This document shows, piece after piece, positions 1 to 7,514 of a stretch of 10,026 nt of DNA. The notes under the pieces are model-generated. The model ran no database searches. It saw only the letters and a program-made list of their open reading frames with translations, and was not told where the DNA came from. This DNA is from Clostridia bacterium (lineage in GTDB: Bacteria > Bacillota > Clostridia > Oscillospirales > Acutalibacteraceae), in assembly GCA_017414725.1 (NCBI GenBank), contig JAFQKZ010000019.1, positions 1 through 10,026 of the forward strand. The letters are read 5' to 3'. Every line of letters starts with the position of its first letter. Position 1 is the stretch's first letter. The position numbers and the translations under genes were made by a program.

Positions 1-783
1 ATATTCACTAAAATCTGACATTCTGTTTAAAGTAGGATTAAAATATGAAAATAGCGATAACGTAAAAATTAACAGAAACATTAATATGAACACAGGTAAA
101 ATTAAATTTTTGATAATTATTCTTAATGTTTTTGTTGTAGAATTGTTTTGGTTGAATTTAAAGTTTAACTCCGGGTATTCTTCAAGAATTTTATCGGGAT
201 TTGAAAGTTGCACAATAACATTTGAAGGCTGTATATTAGCTTGATTTATTGATTTTTTTAATTTAAAATCAATATATTGATTACACACGTTTAATATTTC
301 TTTGCAAATCTCAGGGTCATACGAAACGCTTGTCAGATTGACTACCATAGTGTTTTTCTCTCGTTTTGCAATATATAAATTTTCAATATTTTTTGTTGCA
401 ATATCACTATTGTTGATCGTGTTCGATAATATTTTTTGTTCAATATCGCCTATATTGTGTCTAGATAACAGTTCATCATAAACATAATTTTTACATGCAT
501 GAGTATTTAATAACGCAACAAAATCATCTGGTATAGCACGAAAAAAGTTAATATTTTCGTTATTCAGAAGTTCAATTTTCGGCTCTAAATAATAATCAAT
601 TGACGCTACATAAATTTTAGAATCATCAATCACGTCCTTGTTGTTAACTATTTGTTTGTGCGTTGTTAAACTAAAAACAAAAAGAAATACAAAAAATAAA
701 CTTGAAATTAACACTATGTTTTTTTTGATTACTGAAAAAATGTCTTTTATGCCGAATTTGTTAATATTTTCTGCCAATTTCAT
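1..783 (-). CDS. Wzz/YveK-type polysaccharide chain-length determinant, C-terminus cut by window edge
   Basis: Reading the minus strand from ATG at 783, the frame stays open for 261 codons to the window edge. Visible topology: a short cytoplasmic N-terminus, a membrane helix at about residues 22-40 (ILV/F-rich), an extracytoplasmic domain of about 185 residues, and a second helix at about 225-246. The last visible residues, NPTLNRMSDFSEY, resemble the segment after the second helix in Gram-positive Wzz-like proteins (D-P-T-x-x-x-x-x-D), which usually leads to a kinase-interaction tail. This family sets the chain length of exported polysaccharide and often partners a BY-kinase; both roles are inferred here. 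The ATG overlaps the stop of the upstream polymerase by one base (TAATG), and AAAAGGAG lies 5 nt upstream, so start choice is secure and translation is probably coupled. Overall sequence similarity to named members is weak; the call rests on topology and context. Confidence 0.75.
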   Translation of the reverse strand, partial: MKLAENINKFGIKDIFSVIKKNIVLISSLFFVFLFVFSLTTHKQIVNNKDVIDDSKIYVASIDYYLEPKIELLNNENINFFRAIPDDFVALLNTHACKNYVYDELLSRHNIGDIEQKILSNTINNSDIATKNIENLYIAKREKNTMVVNLTSVSYDPEICKEILNVCNQYIDFKLKKSINQANIQPSNVIVQLSNPDKILEEYPELNFKFNQNNSTTKTLRIIIKNLILPVFILMFLLIFTLSLFSYFNPTLNRMSDFSEY

Positions 784-2231
784 TAAAACTCCTTTTCGAT
801 AAAACTATATTTTTGTTTAATATCGTAGCTTTTTGACAATAATTTTGCACCTGCAAAACAAATAATTACTGGGATATAGTATTGTGCGTAAACTAAAAAG
901 CTTATCCATCTGAAACTTGATGTGCGTGGGCAGTAAAAAATTCCCGTTAAAATCACCAAAATAATAGTTCTATTAATGTGATTTTTGTTCATAATAGACT
1001 TAGCTATAGCTCCGAATAAAAAACCTATCGCCAAACTAAAAACTATAATTCCAATATAACCCCAATCGGCATAACTGTCAAGTATGTACGACGAGCCCCA
1101 ACCATGACCCGCGAGAAAATAATCTTTCGCGATGGTGTAGGCGAGACGATTGGCAAGTTGATTGCTGTAAAGTCCAGAGATTTCGTTTTGGCCGGTTCCA
1201 AGTGATTTTGTACCAAACAAAAATTGTGCAATATTACCATAAAATATGTAATCAAGCATGTCCCCAAAGCTATAATTCACAAATCCGGTATATTTGATTT
1301 TCGGAATAGCTTTGTATCCCATACGCAACACATCAAACGAAACGCCTTGCTTATAAAAAAAATCGACTATTAAATTTAACATGTTTTTAATCTCGAGCTT
1401 TTTGTTCTCACGAATATAATTATGTGCACCAAGAAATGCCATTCCTGCGGGCATTCCCAAACACAAAGTGCCTTTTTCAAGTTTTCCGAACCACTCGTTT
1501 TTTGTTTTATTTTCCTTAAAATTTAATATTTCTCTAATTATATAATAAACTATTGCAAACAGTACGCTTTCCACCAATTTGTGTCTTGCGCCGATTAAAA
1601 AATACGGCATGCTTGAGATTACATATAGGCACAATGGGAAAAAAGCTTTGGATTTTTTCGGAAAACATGCCAGAAATATGCACAAAAAATACTTGCACAT
1701 TGACGCAAATATGTTTATTATTAACGGTAATTTTGTGTTGAATGATACATAAATTTCTTCATAATTACGTCCACGCATGTACATGAGTTTTTCGATTTCT
1801 ACTATAAATAAAAAACACACGCTTATATAAAACATAACCATGGAAACAAATTCAAGATTATGAACATAACTGTTTTTTTTAACAATATTTTGATTTTTAT
1901 TTAATATTTTTTCGGAAATATTAACCCCAAGCAAAATACATATTAAGGAAATATATACACTGCCTAGAGCAAAAAGATTTTCACTTACTGTGCTGCAATT
2001 CCAGTAATTTTTTTGAATGATTTTTGAGCTATGAAAAGAATTTATTAATGGTCTACTAATGAAAAATAAGAAAATCACTATATTGAATACAAAAAACACA
2101 TATCTTGAGCTAAATTTTTGGCAAGAATACACTAAATTCGAAATCCAAAAAATAACTATACCATTTAACATAAAATTGTATTTTAAATCTATAAATCCTA
2201 ATATAAATATAATAATTGATAAAAATCTCAA
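783..2231 (-). CDS. Wzy-type oligosaccharide repeat-unit polymerase (integral membrane)
   Basis: A hydrophobic protein of 482 residues counted from the conventional TTG at 2231. It has about ten or more membrane segments (for example near 5-15, 24-36, 44-59, 86-104, 127-145, 170-190, 197-213, 219-234, 254-270, 389-410, 421-434, 444-462) and a long extracytoplasmic loop between about 272 and 388. That loop ends in GHGWGSSYILDSYADWGYIG, a layout typical of O-antigen/capsule polymerases. Wzy proteins join lipid-linked repeat units on the outer face of the membrane. The TTG at 2231 has no SD. A strong SD (AGGAGGTGAG, 2291-2300) overlaps the stop of the upstream glycosyltransferase gene. The frame is open back to 2291 and has an ATT at 2283-2285 nine bases after GGAGG. 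I think the true start is probably there, giving 500 residues. Sequence divergence is normal for Wzy, so the sugar linkage cannot be predicted. Confidence 0.85.
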   Translation of the reverse strand: MRFLSIIIFILGFIDLKYNFMLNGIVIFWISNLVYSCQKFSSRYVFFVFNIVIFLFFISRPLINSFHSSKIIQKNYWNCSTVSENLFALGSVYISLICILLGVNISEKILNKNQNIVKKNSYVHNLEFVSMVMFYISVCFLFIVEIEKLMYMRGRNYEEIYVSFNTKLPLIINIFASMCKYFLCIFLACFPKKSKAFFPLCLYVISSMPYFLIGARHKLVESVLFAIVYYIIREILNFKENKTKNEWFGKLEKGTLCLGMPAGMAFLGAHNYIRENKKLEIKNMLNLIVDFFYKQGVSFDVLRMGYKAIPKIKYTGFVNYSFGDMLDYIFYGNIAQFLFGTKSLGTGQNEISGLYSNQLANRLAYTIAKDYFLAGHGWGSSYILDSYADWGYIGIIVFSLAIGFLFGAIAKSIMNKNHINRTIILVILTGIFYCPRTSSFRWISFLVYAQYYIPVIICFAGAKLLSKSYDIKQKYSFIEKEF

Positions 2232-2290
2232 AAAACATACAAAAAAACTTGTTAAACTTATATTATTTTTATTTGAAATATAAATTAAAG

Positions 2291-2300
2291 CTCACCTCCT
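2291..2300 (-). promoter_or_regulatory. Strong SD for the polymerase gene, overlapping the upstream stop codon
   Basis: The minus strand reads AGGAGGTGAG, matching the 16S anti-SD over nine bases. Its TGA (2294-2292) is the stop of the upstream glycosyltransferase. In the polymerase frame the next codons are GCT TTA ATT TAT ATT. The ATT at 2285-2283 is 9 nt from GGAGG, an ideal distance, whereas the first ATG/GTG/TTG in frame (TTG at 2231) is more than 60 nt away. The site decides the start and suggests initiation at a non-AUG codon. Confidence 0.7.
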
Positions 2301-3254
2301 GCATAATAGTATTTTTCTATAAATTTTTTCTGATACTAAACCTAAAATAATTGATATTTTTCGTTTTAAACTAAAATTTTTGTTCAAAATTATCTTCAAA
2401 ATGTTATGTTTTATTTTGGATTTCATTTCGTTATAATTAGAATTATGTTTATAAGCGTTTGAAAATATAATATTATCGAAAACATGTATATACGACCAAA
2501 AATATCTGTATTCTGCTTCTTTTATGTATTCAGGATAATATCTTTTGGCAAAATTTAATATAAATTCACCGGAATCTATAATGTCTTTTTGTTGATTTAT
2601 ACCAAAAACATTATGCGTGATACTGTTTGGATTACTAACATAATTATATAATTTCGCGGGGGTATATACAACTTTTTTTGCTTGATGAAAAATCTGCGGT
2701 GTCAATATCGTATCTTCAAAAATCTTGCCAACAGGAAATCTTAAATTATTAAACAGCTCTTTTTTATACAATTTATTAACTGTGTATAAACTTAATAATT
2801 TGCCCGAAAACAGATATTTCATACAGATTTTAGAATTAAAAACTTTTATTTTGTTACTATTGAACAAATTATTTTCGGAATTACTTATCTCACAAACAGA
2901 TATATCTGAATTGGTTTTTATCAAATTATTATGCAGAATCTCGTACATATCAGGATTTATATGGTCGTCAGCATCGACAAAACCAATAAAATCTCCCGTC
3001 GCAACGTCAAGTCCGGTATTTCGCGCAGCACTCACGCCCATGTTTTTATCGTGATTTATAATTTTTATTCTAGAATCTTGCAATGCGTATTCTTGACAAA
3101 TCTTCTCAGTATTATCGCGAGAAGCGTCATTAACAATAATTAATTCGAAATTTTTAAAATTTTGATTAATAATAGATTTTATACATGTTTCAATGGTGTT
3201 TTCGGAGTTATAAGCCGGAACTATTATACTTATAATTTCATTTATATTTGTCAT
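2292..3254 (-). CDS. Family 2 glycosyltransferase (GT-A fold)
   Basis: A 320-residue protein with a standard GT2 catalytic domain over about residues 7-215. The N-terminal strand and nucleotide-binding segment are IISIIVPAYNSENTIE (7-22), followed by VNDASRDNT (41-49). The metal-binding acidic motif is DADD at 94-97, and the acidic pair FEDT near 179-182 is where the catalytic base usually lies. The C-terminal 100 residues are variable and probably contact the acceptor. GT2 enzymes of this type transfer a sugar from a nucleotide donor to a lipid-linked oligosaccharide at the inner membrane face; donor and acceptor are unknown. The ATG at 3254 lies 13 nt after the tarJ stop. A GGGAG sequence lies 19 nt upstream, too far for a good SD, so coupled translation from tarJ is likely. 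The gene ends in the SD of the polymerase gene. Confidence 0.93.
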   Translation of the reverse strand: MTNINEIISIIVPAYNSENTIETCIKSIINQNFKNFELIIVNDASRDNTEKICQEYALQDSRIKIINHDKNMGVSAARNTGLDVATGDFIGFVDADDHINPDMYEILHNNLIKTNSDISVCEISNSENNLFNSNKIKVFNSKICMKYLFSGKLLSLYTVNKLYKKELFNNLRFPVGKIFEDTILTPQIFHQAKKVVYTPAKLYNYVSNPNSITHNVFGINQQKDIIDSGEFILNFAKRYYPEYIKEAEYRYFWSYIHVFDNIIFSNAYKHNSNYNEMKSKIKHNILKIILNKNFSLKRKISIILGLVSEKIYRKILLCRR

Positions 3255-3267
3255 GATTTTAATTTAT

Positions 3268-4290
3268 TTATAACTCCCATTTAAAAATAGTCTTAAACGG
3301 AGTATTTAAATCTGTCTTAAAAACCCTGTGGATGTCAGCTATGCTCCTCACAGGTGCGTCCTCGAATATTATCTGCTCAAGGCGTTTTTGGATTTTCGAG
3401 TTTTCTAATATGCTCGCAGCTTTCTCAAAATCTGTTCTTCCTGAACGACTTGACCCCACAAATGTCAGGCCTTTTTCAAGAATATCACGCGTATTAATGG
3501 CAATTTTGTTTTCACTGACACCTAGCAAAATCGCGGTCCCCTGGGGATTTATATGATTTATGATGCTATTTATCGCGTCATGGCTGTAATCTCCGCCCAC
3601 ACACTCAAATGCATGATCGGTCTGAAAATTTTTAGGGAGATCATCTGTTAAATATATGTTATCTGCAAACCAAAATTTGGATAATTTAAACTCATTTTTA
3701 CCAATAATTGTCAATTTCGTGCCCGGAAATTCGTTCTGAATCACACATGACAAGACATAGGCTAGACTGCCGTCGCCCCAAATAGTTATGTTCTCGCGAA
3801 TTTCGTGTGCAATATTCTTAAATCTCTCAACAGCATGAACCGCAACGCTAATAAATTCGCAAATACTTGAAATTTTAATGTCTATATTATTAACAGAAAC
3901 AACGCGGTCCGCAGGTAAATCTACAAACTCGCGCATAAAACCATCATGACCACTAGACAAAAATTTCGAATTTTTTTGATAATTTTCGTAAATTATGCTG
4001 TTAGTTTTGTAATTTTTGTCCGGTGAATTAGGGACCATAACGACTTTATGCCCGGGTTTGTAGGTGTCTGTAGGGTCATAAATTATTTCTCCTACTGATT
4101 CGTGAATTAATGCCATTGGTAATTTTTCACGTAATTTTTTCATGTCACGAAGCCCCAAATAATATCTTTGATCAGCGTGACATATTGACATGTATAACGG
4201 CCTTATTATTAAGCTTGTATTTAAATTTAATTCCGAATATTTTATAGAAAAATTACCCGGAGATGCCAATTGGTATACACAATTAATCAA
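3268..4290 (-). CDS. tarJ: Ribulose-5-phosphate reductase (ribitol-5-phosphate dehydrogenase), TarJ type
   Basis: This 340-residue medium-chain dehydrogenase reduces D-ribulose-5-P to D-ribitol-5-P with NADPH, the first step to CDP-ribitol. It closely resembles staphylococcal TarJ as I recall it: IIRPLYMSICHADQRYY (28-44), LPMALIHESVGEI (57-69), HKVVMVPN (81-88), SSGHDGFM (112-119), FECVGG (218-223) and FVGSSRSG (277-284) are shared landmarks. Probable catalytic zinc ligands are C37, H63/E64 and E145. The cofactor loop is WGDGSLA (161-167), with Ala where many relatives have a third Gly. The start is TTG, chosen because AAGGTGA lies just upstream and the resulting MINCVYQL N-terminus matches the family. 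It overlaps the tarI end by 8 nt, as expected for a pair of enzymes acting in sequence. Assignment to TarJ rather than a generic alcohol dehydrogenase rests on both sequence and the tarI partner. Confidence 0.93.
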   Translation of the reverse strand: MINCVYQLASPGNFSIKYSELNLNTSLIIRPLYMSICHADQRYYLGLRDMKKLREKLPMALIHESVGEIIYDPTDTYKPGHKVVMVPNSPDKNYKTNSIIYENYQKNSKFLSSGHDGFMREFVDLPADRVVSVNNIDIKISSICEFISVAVHAVERFKNIAHEIRENITIWGDGSLAYVLSCVIQNEFPGTKLTIIGKNEFKLSKFWFADNIYLTDDLPKNFQTDHAFECVGGDYSHDAINSIINHINPQGTAILLGVSENKIAINTRDILEKGLTFVGSSRSGRTDFEKAASILENSKIQKRLEQIIFEDAPVRSIADIHRVFKTDLNTPFKTIFKWEL

Positions 4291-5008
4291 TTATGTCACC
4301 TTCTATGATGCTGTTAGCGATTCTGTAGTCGCTTACAGTCGTGATTTTTATGTTAAAACCCGCACCGTCGACCAATTTAACAGGTATATTATTTCGAACA
4401 AAAACGGAGCAAGCATCTGTGAAATTATTTTGCTCATCCGGCGTCAAATTATTATACAAATTTTTGAATTCACTCGCATAAAAACTTTGTGGGGTCTGAC
4501 CCTGATACAAATTTTTTCTGGCAGGTACGGTCGTAATAAAATCGTGATTTGTGGACTCAATAATAGTATCAATTGCAGGTATTACAGTATCGCAAACTCG
4601 ATGTTTGCGGGCATTTTCAATATTATTTTCTATCATTTTAAGCGTCAGAAATGGTCGAACAGCGTCGTGCGTTACTAAAATATGATCTGAACTTTCGCCG
4701 TGATTTTCTTCGATTTTATTAATCATATTTATTATAGTTAAATTTCTGGTTGTACCGCCTTCAACTACAAAAATTTTCTTTTGATAATTATTAATAATGT
4801 ACTTTTTCAGAAGTTCGTGCGTGTAATCAACCCAATCTTTGTGAACTCCGAGATAAACAAAATCTAATTCGGTGCACATCAAAAATTTTTCGAGTGTATG
4901 AATTATTATGGGTTTCTTTTCTTTGCCTAAGGGTAAAAATTGCTTTGGCATATCAGAAATTCCCATGCGTGTTCCGGTGCCACCTGCTACAATTGCTCCA
5001 AAAATCAT
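4283..5008 (-). CDS. tarI: Ribitol-5-phosphate cytidylyltransferase, TarI type
   Basis: A 241-residue member of the IspD/TarI family that couples CTP and ribitol-5-P to CDP-ribitol and pyrophosphate. Visible motifs: AIVAGGTGTRMG (5-16) for CTP phosphate binding, PKQFLPLG (21-28), GGTTRN (84-89), VTHDAVRPF (112-120), YQGQTPQSF (168-176) and KITTVSDYRIA (221-231). The HDAVRPF and QGQTPQSF stretches match TarI well; IspD (methylerythritol pathway) is the main alternative, but the adjacent tarJ and the polysaccharide setting favour ribitol. The ATG overlaps the TGA of the upstream fusion gene (ATGA), with GGAGA about 10 nt ahead of it. Human ISPD (CRPPA) is a homologue that makes CDP-ribitol for dystroglycan. 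Confidence 0.93.
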   Translation of the reverse strand: MIFGAIVAGGTGTRMGISDMPKQFLPLGKEKKPIIIHTLEKFLMCTELDFVYLGVHKDWVDYTHELLKKYIINNYQKKIFVVEGGTTRNLTIINMINKIEENHGESSDHILVTHDAVRPFLTLKMIENNIENARKHRVCDTVIPAIDTIIESTNHDFITTVPARKNLYQGQTPQSFYASEFKNLYNNLTPDEQNNFTDACSVFVRNNIPVKLVDGAGFNIKITTVSDYRIANSIIEGDIID

Positions 5009-6852
5009 AAATTTTCAATCTCCTTTTTGTGCGTTTTGTAAGAATTCTCTAAGTCCATAAAAATTATATCATGATGCGGCTTTTGGTTTTCCAAATCAGG
5101 AATCTTCATATAATCTCCAAACGCCATTTTTAAATACAAGTCATAATTACTTGGCAACGGTATTGATAAGTTCTCGAATTTTTTATAAACAGGATCCTGA
5201 AAAATTTCTTTTGGGTACTCGTTTTGCATATATTTCGGCCCGGAGCACAGTTCCGTAATTTTCTCCGAATCGCAAATTTTGTACTTTGACATCTGCTTTT
5301 CACAGTATTTCCAAATTTTAATTTTTAATTTATTTGGAAGCAATAATAAAATTTTTGAAATATAATATATAATTTTTCCGTGTTTTTCAGGAACATATCT
5401 CGAGCAAAACAACGAATAAATTAAAGCATAAATTTTTTGGATTTTTCTTTTAATCCCGGCCGGAGCACAGCCGTCTAACGGCAAAACATCCAGGCATAAG
5501 CCTTGTGGAATATCCAGATTTTTTTGATTTGGGCGAACAACAGTCGTGTTATTATCGATTATAGTAGTAAATATATTTCCTGTGAATAAATTTTTAGACG
5601 CTCGTAAACATGAATATTTTTGGGTATCTGCGTGATTTTTCCATAAAATTTCAAGCTTGTCATAATCTTCACGCGGCATGAAAACATCTAGATCATCGTC
5701 CCATGGAATAAAACCCTGATGTCTGATGGCACCTATGCACCCTCCGCCACAAACATAAAACTTTAAATTATGTTCTTCACAAAATTCTTTAAAATATTTC
5801 AAAATATTTAGAGATTTTTGCTGAATTTTTTTTAATTTTTCTGAATCTAAATTTATATATGATATTTTTCTCGGCGATTTTTTGAGATTTAAAATTCCTA
5901 CTAAAAATCCCAGTCCATATGATACGTGTAAAATAAAATGCACGAGCATTAATATAAATTTATCACAAATATTTAATTTTTTGTTTTTAAAACTGAAGTA
6001 TAAATTCAATATCAAATACAGGCCCATTACAGAAACAAATATGCTAGACACAAATTTTGAAAATAACGATAAAATCCCAAATAATATTAAAAAAATTACG
6101 AAACAAACAGGTACCAGATGTGTAATCCTGGCAGGTTTTTTATGTTTTTTTATAACTGCAACTTTCCAAAATCCGTATTCAAAATACTGTTTAAACAAAT
6201 CTTTTAAATTGTCTCTGGGATAATATTTGCTTTTTATTTCAGGTGTCATATAAATTTTCATGTTGTTTTCGATCATTCTGAAACATAAATCATCATCTTC
6301 GTTACGAATTAAATTACTATCGTACATACCGATTTTTACGATATCGTCACGCTTAAACGCACCTAAAAATACAGTATCGGTGTATCCCTCGTAATTTTTA
6401 TCGTGATTTTTGCCGCCGCCCAATGCAAATTCAGAGTAATATGATTCAGCAATAATATTCTGAATTCTGTTTCGACTTGCAGTTACGACCGGGCCGCCGA
6501 CATTAGTAGCACCGGTTTTCTTCAAATATTCAATACACTTTGAAATATAATTTTTTGAGTATTCGCTATGTGCGTCGAGTCGAACGATATATTCTCCTAT
6601 AGAGTTTTCTATGCCTATATTTAATGCGTGCTGAACCGTTCTCCTGTGATTATCTATTAGTCTAATATAACTATACTTTTTAGCGTAAGTATTTATGATT
6701 TCTCTGGTCTTATCACTAGACATGCCATCTATCAATATTACTTCCATATTTTCAACAGGAAAATCCTGCGAAATTACAGATTCTAAAAAATTCGAAATAT
6801 ATTTTTCTTCGTTATATATTGGCACAATTACTGATACTATTGTTTTAGACAT
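5005..6852 (-). CDS. Bifunctional GT2 glycosyltransferase - LicD phosphotransferase fusion
   Basis: A 615-residue, first-in-operon protein with two enzymes joined by membrane helices. Residues 4-240 form a GT2 domain: VSVIVPIYNEEKYI (6-19), IDGMSSDKT (41-49), RLDAHSEY (91-98, the D-A-H variant of the metal motif seen in ExoA-like enzymes) and NEDDDLCFR (184-192). Three membrane helices follow at about 245-263, 267-287 and 298-321. Residues about 336-605 form a LicD domain: YVCGGGCIGAIRHQG (366-380), then PWDDDLDVFMPREDYDKL (383-400) with the metal-binding Asp cluster, and GLCLDVLPLDGCAP (451-464). LicD proteins move a phospho-alcohol from a CDP donor to a glycan (phosphocholine in pneumococcus), and fukutin/FKRP use CDP-ribitol. 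With tarI and tarJ directly downstream, ribitol-5-phosphate is the favoured substrate (inference). ATG at 6852 follows AGGAG by 9 nt. No frameshift is needed, so the fusion is real in this sequence. Confidence 0.9.
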   Translation of the reverse strand: MSKTIVSVIVPIYNEEKYISNFLESVISQDFPVENMEVILIDGMSSDKTREIINTYAKKYSYIRLIDNHRRTVQHALNIGIENSIGEYIVRLDAHSEYSKNYISKCIEYLKKTGATNVGGPVVTASRNRIQNIIAESYYSEFALGGGKNHDKNYEGYTDTVFLGAFKRDDIVKIGMYDSNLIRNEDDDLCFRMIENNMKIYMTPEIKSKYYPRDNLKDLFKQYFEYGFWKVAVIKKHKKPARITHLVPVCFVIFLILFGILSLFSKFVSSIFVSVMGLYLILNLYFSFKNKKLNICDKFILMLVHFILHVSYGLGFLVGILNLKKSPRKISYINLDSEKLKKIQQKSLNILKYFKEFCEEHNLKFYVCGGGCIGAIRHQGFIPWDDDLDVFMPREDYDKLEILWKNHADTQKYSCLRASKNLFTGNIFTTIIDNNTTVVRPNQKNLDIPQGLCLDVLPLDGCAPAGIKRKIQKIYALIYSLFCSRYVPEKHGKIIYYISKILLLLPNKLKIKIWKYCEKQMSKYKICDSEKITELCSGPKYMQNEYPKEIFQDPVYKKFENLSIPLPSNYDLYLKMAFGDYMKIPDLENQKPHHDIIFMDLENSYKTHKKEIENL

Positions 6853-6894
6853 ATATTTAAACTCCTGATTTTGATTCTCGCTATCTTAACAGTA

Positions 6895-6923
6895 ATTTTA
6901 AATTGTTTAATAAAAATTGTCAA
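6895..6923 (-). promoter_or_regulatory. Sigma-A promoter of the polysaccharide operon
   Basis: The minus strand has TTGACA (6923-6918), a 17-base spacer and TAAAAT (6900-6895). Transcription would start near 6888 and leave a leader of about 36 nt before the fusion gene ATG at 6852. The -35 box belongs to a 12-bp inverted repeat shared with the divergent smpB promoter. Confidence 0.75.
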
Positions 6924-6985
6924 AAATACTTGGGTTACATGTCGGAATAGCTCCAAATATTACCAAATAAAATGTATTTTTGACA
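6918..6985. repeat. 12-bp inverted repeat spanning the divergent promoter region
   Basis: TGTCAAAAATAC (6918-6929) and GTATTTTTGACA (6974-6985) are exact reverse complements separated by 44 bases. Each arm contains the -35 box of one of the two divergent promoters plus six further matching bases upstream of it. It may be a shared regulatory site, or partly a by-product of two consensus -35 boxes next to A/T tracts. Confidence 0.7.
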
Positions 6986-7008
6986 TTCAATATTATATGA
7001 ATTATAAT
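6980..7008 (+). promoter_or_regulatory. Consensus sigma-A promoter of smpB-ssrA
   Basis: The plus strand has TTGACA (6980-6985), a 17-base spacer and TATAAT (7003-7008), a perfect match to the vegetative consensus. Expected transcription start is near 7015. This places the smpB start downstream of 7015 and supports the CTG at 7046. Confidence 0.85.
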
Positions 7009-7034
7009 ACCAAGTATAATTTATCTGGAAAGTT

Positions 7035-7048
7035 GGTGATTAAAACTG
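7035..7048 (+). promoter_or_regulatory. SD and inferred CTG start of smpB
   Basis: GGTGAT (7035-7040) is complementary to the 3' end of 16S rRNA, and CTG lies at 7046-7048. Aligned to a full GGAGGTGAT, the spacing to CTG is 9 nt. The frame is closed by TGA at 7037-7039, and no ATG, GTG or TTG occurs in frame until 7136, which is inside the conserved protein. Confidence 0.6.
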
Positions 7049-7513
7049 AGAAAAGGTATCATAAAAAATATATCTAAAAACAAAAAAGCTTATCATGATT
7101 ATTTTGTATTAGAAAGCTTAGAAACCGGCATAGAATTGCGTGGTACAGAAGTTAAATCTATACGCAACGGTAGTGTGAATTTGAAAGATTCTTGGTGTTC
7201 AATAATAAAAAACGAATTGTTTGTGAATAATATGCACATAGGTCTGTATGATCATGGAAATATATTTAATACTGACCCTCTGCGAGTCAGAAAATTATTG
7301 GCTCACAAAAAAGAAATTAATAAATTTTTTGGACAAATCAAACTTCAAGGTGTTTCTATTATACCGTTAAGTTTATATTTCAAAGATCAACATGTTAAAC
7401 TGCAAATCGGCTTATGTAAAGGTAAAAAGTTACACGATAAAAGAGCTGTAATCGCCGAGCGAACCGCTAATCGAAATATTGAACGTACTTTAAAAGAGTA
7501 TCAAAAATTTTAA
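7046..7513 (+). CDS. smpB: SsrA-binding protein SmpB
   Basis: SmpB binds the tRNA-like part of tmRNA and brings it to stalled ribosomes in trans-translation. Counted from CTG at 7046 the protein has 155 residues, the usual family length, and begins with RKGIIKNISKNKKAYHDYF after the initiator, matching the normal SmpB N-terminus. Other conserved parts are GIELRGTEVKSIRNGSVNLK, NMHIGLYDHGN, DPLRVRKLLAHKKEI and the C-terminal GKKLHDKR, whose tail enters the mRNA channel of the ribosome. The first standard start codon in frame, TTG at 7136, would remove about 30 conserved residues and has no SD, so it is very unlikely to be the real start. The stop is followed after 1 nt by ssrA, so both come from one transcript led by the consensus promoter at 6980-7008. 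Identity is certain; the CTG start is an inference. Confidence 0.95.
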   Translation: MRKGIIKNISKNKKAYHDYFVLESLETGIELRGTEVKSIRNGSVNLKDSWCSIIKNELFVNNMHIGLYDHGNIFNTDPLRVRKLLAHKKEINKFFGQIKLQGVSIIPLSLYFKDQHVKLQIGLCKGKKLHDKRAVIAERTANRNIERTLKEYQKF

Positions 7514-7514
7514 T

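Noticed and set aside
4190..4678. 162-codon plus-strand ORF antisense to tarI/tarJ
   Set aside because: It is a shadow of two well-supported overlapping genes, with no SD and no recognisable protein features.
6871..7077. 68-codon plus-strand ORF between the divergent operons
   Set aside because: It spans both divergent promoters and the smpB leader, has no good SD, and its sequence is low-complexity AT-rich with no family resemblance.
7036..7077. GTG ATT AAA ... TAA as a 13-codon leader peptide before smpB
   Set aside because: It is in another frame, overlaps the smpB SD and start, and nothing suggests translation; chance is sufficient.
7136..7513. SmpB starting at TTG 7136
   Set aside because: This would drop the conserved N-terminus (KNKKAYHDYF and following) and has no SD; the frame and homology extend upstream to 7046.
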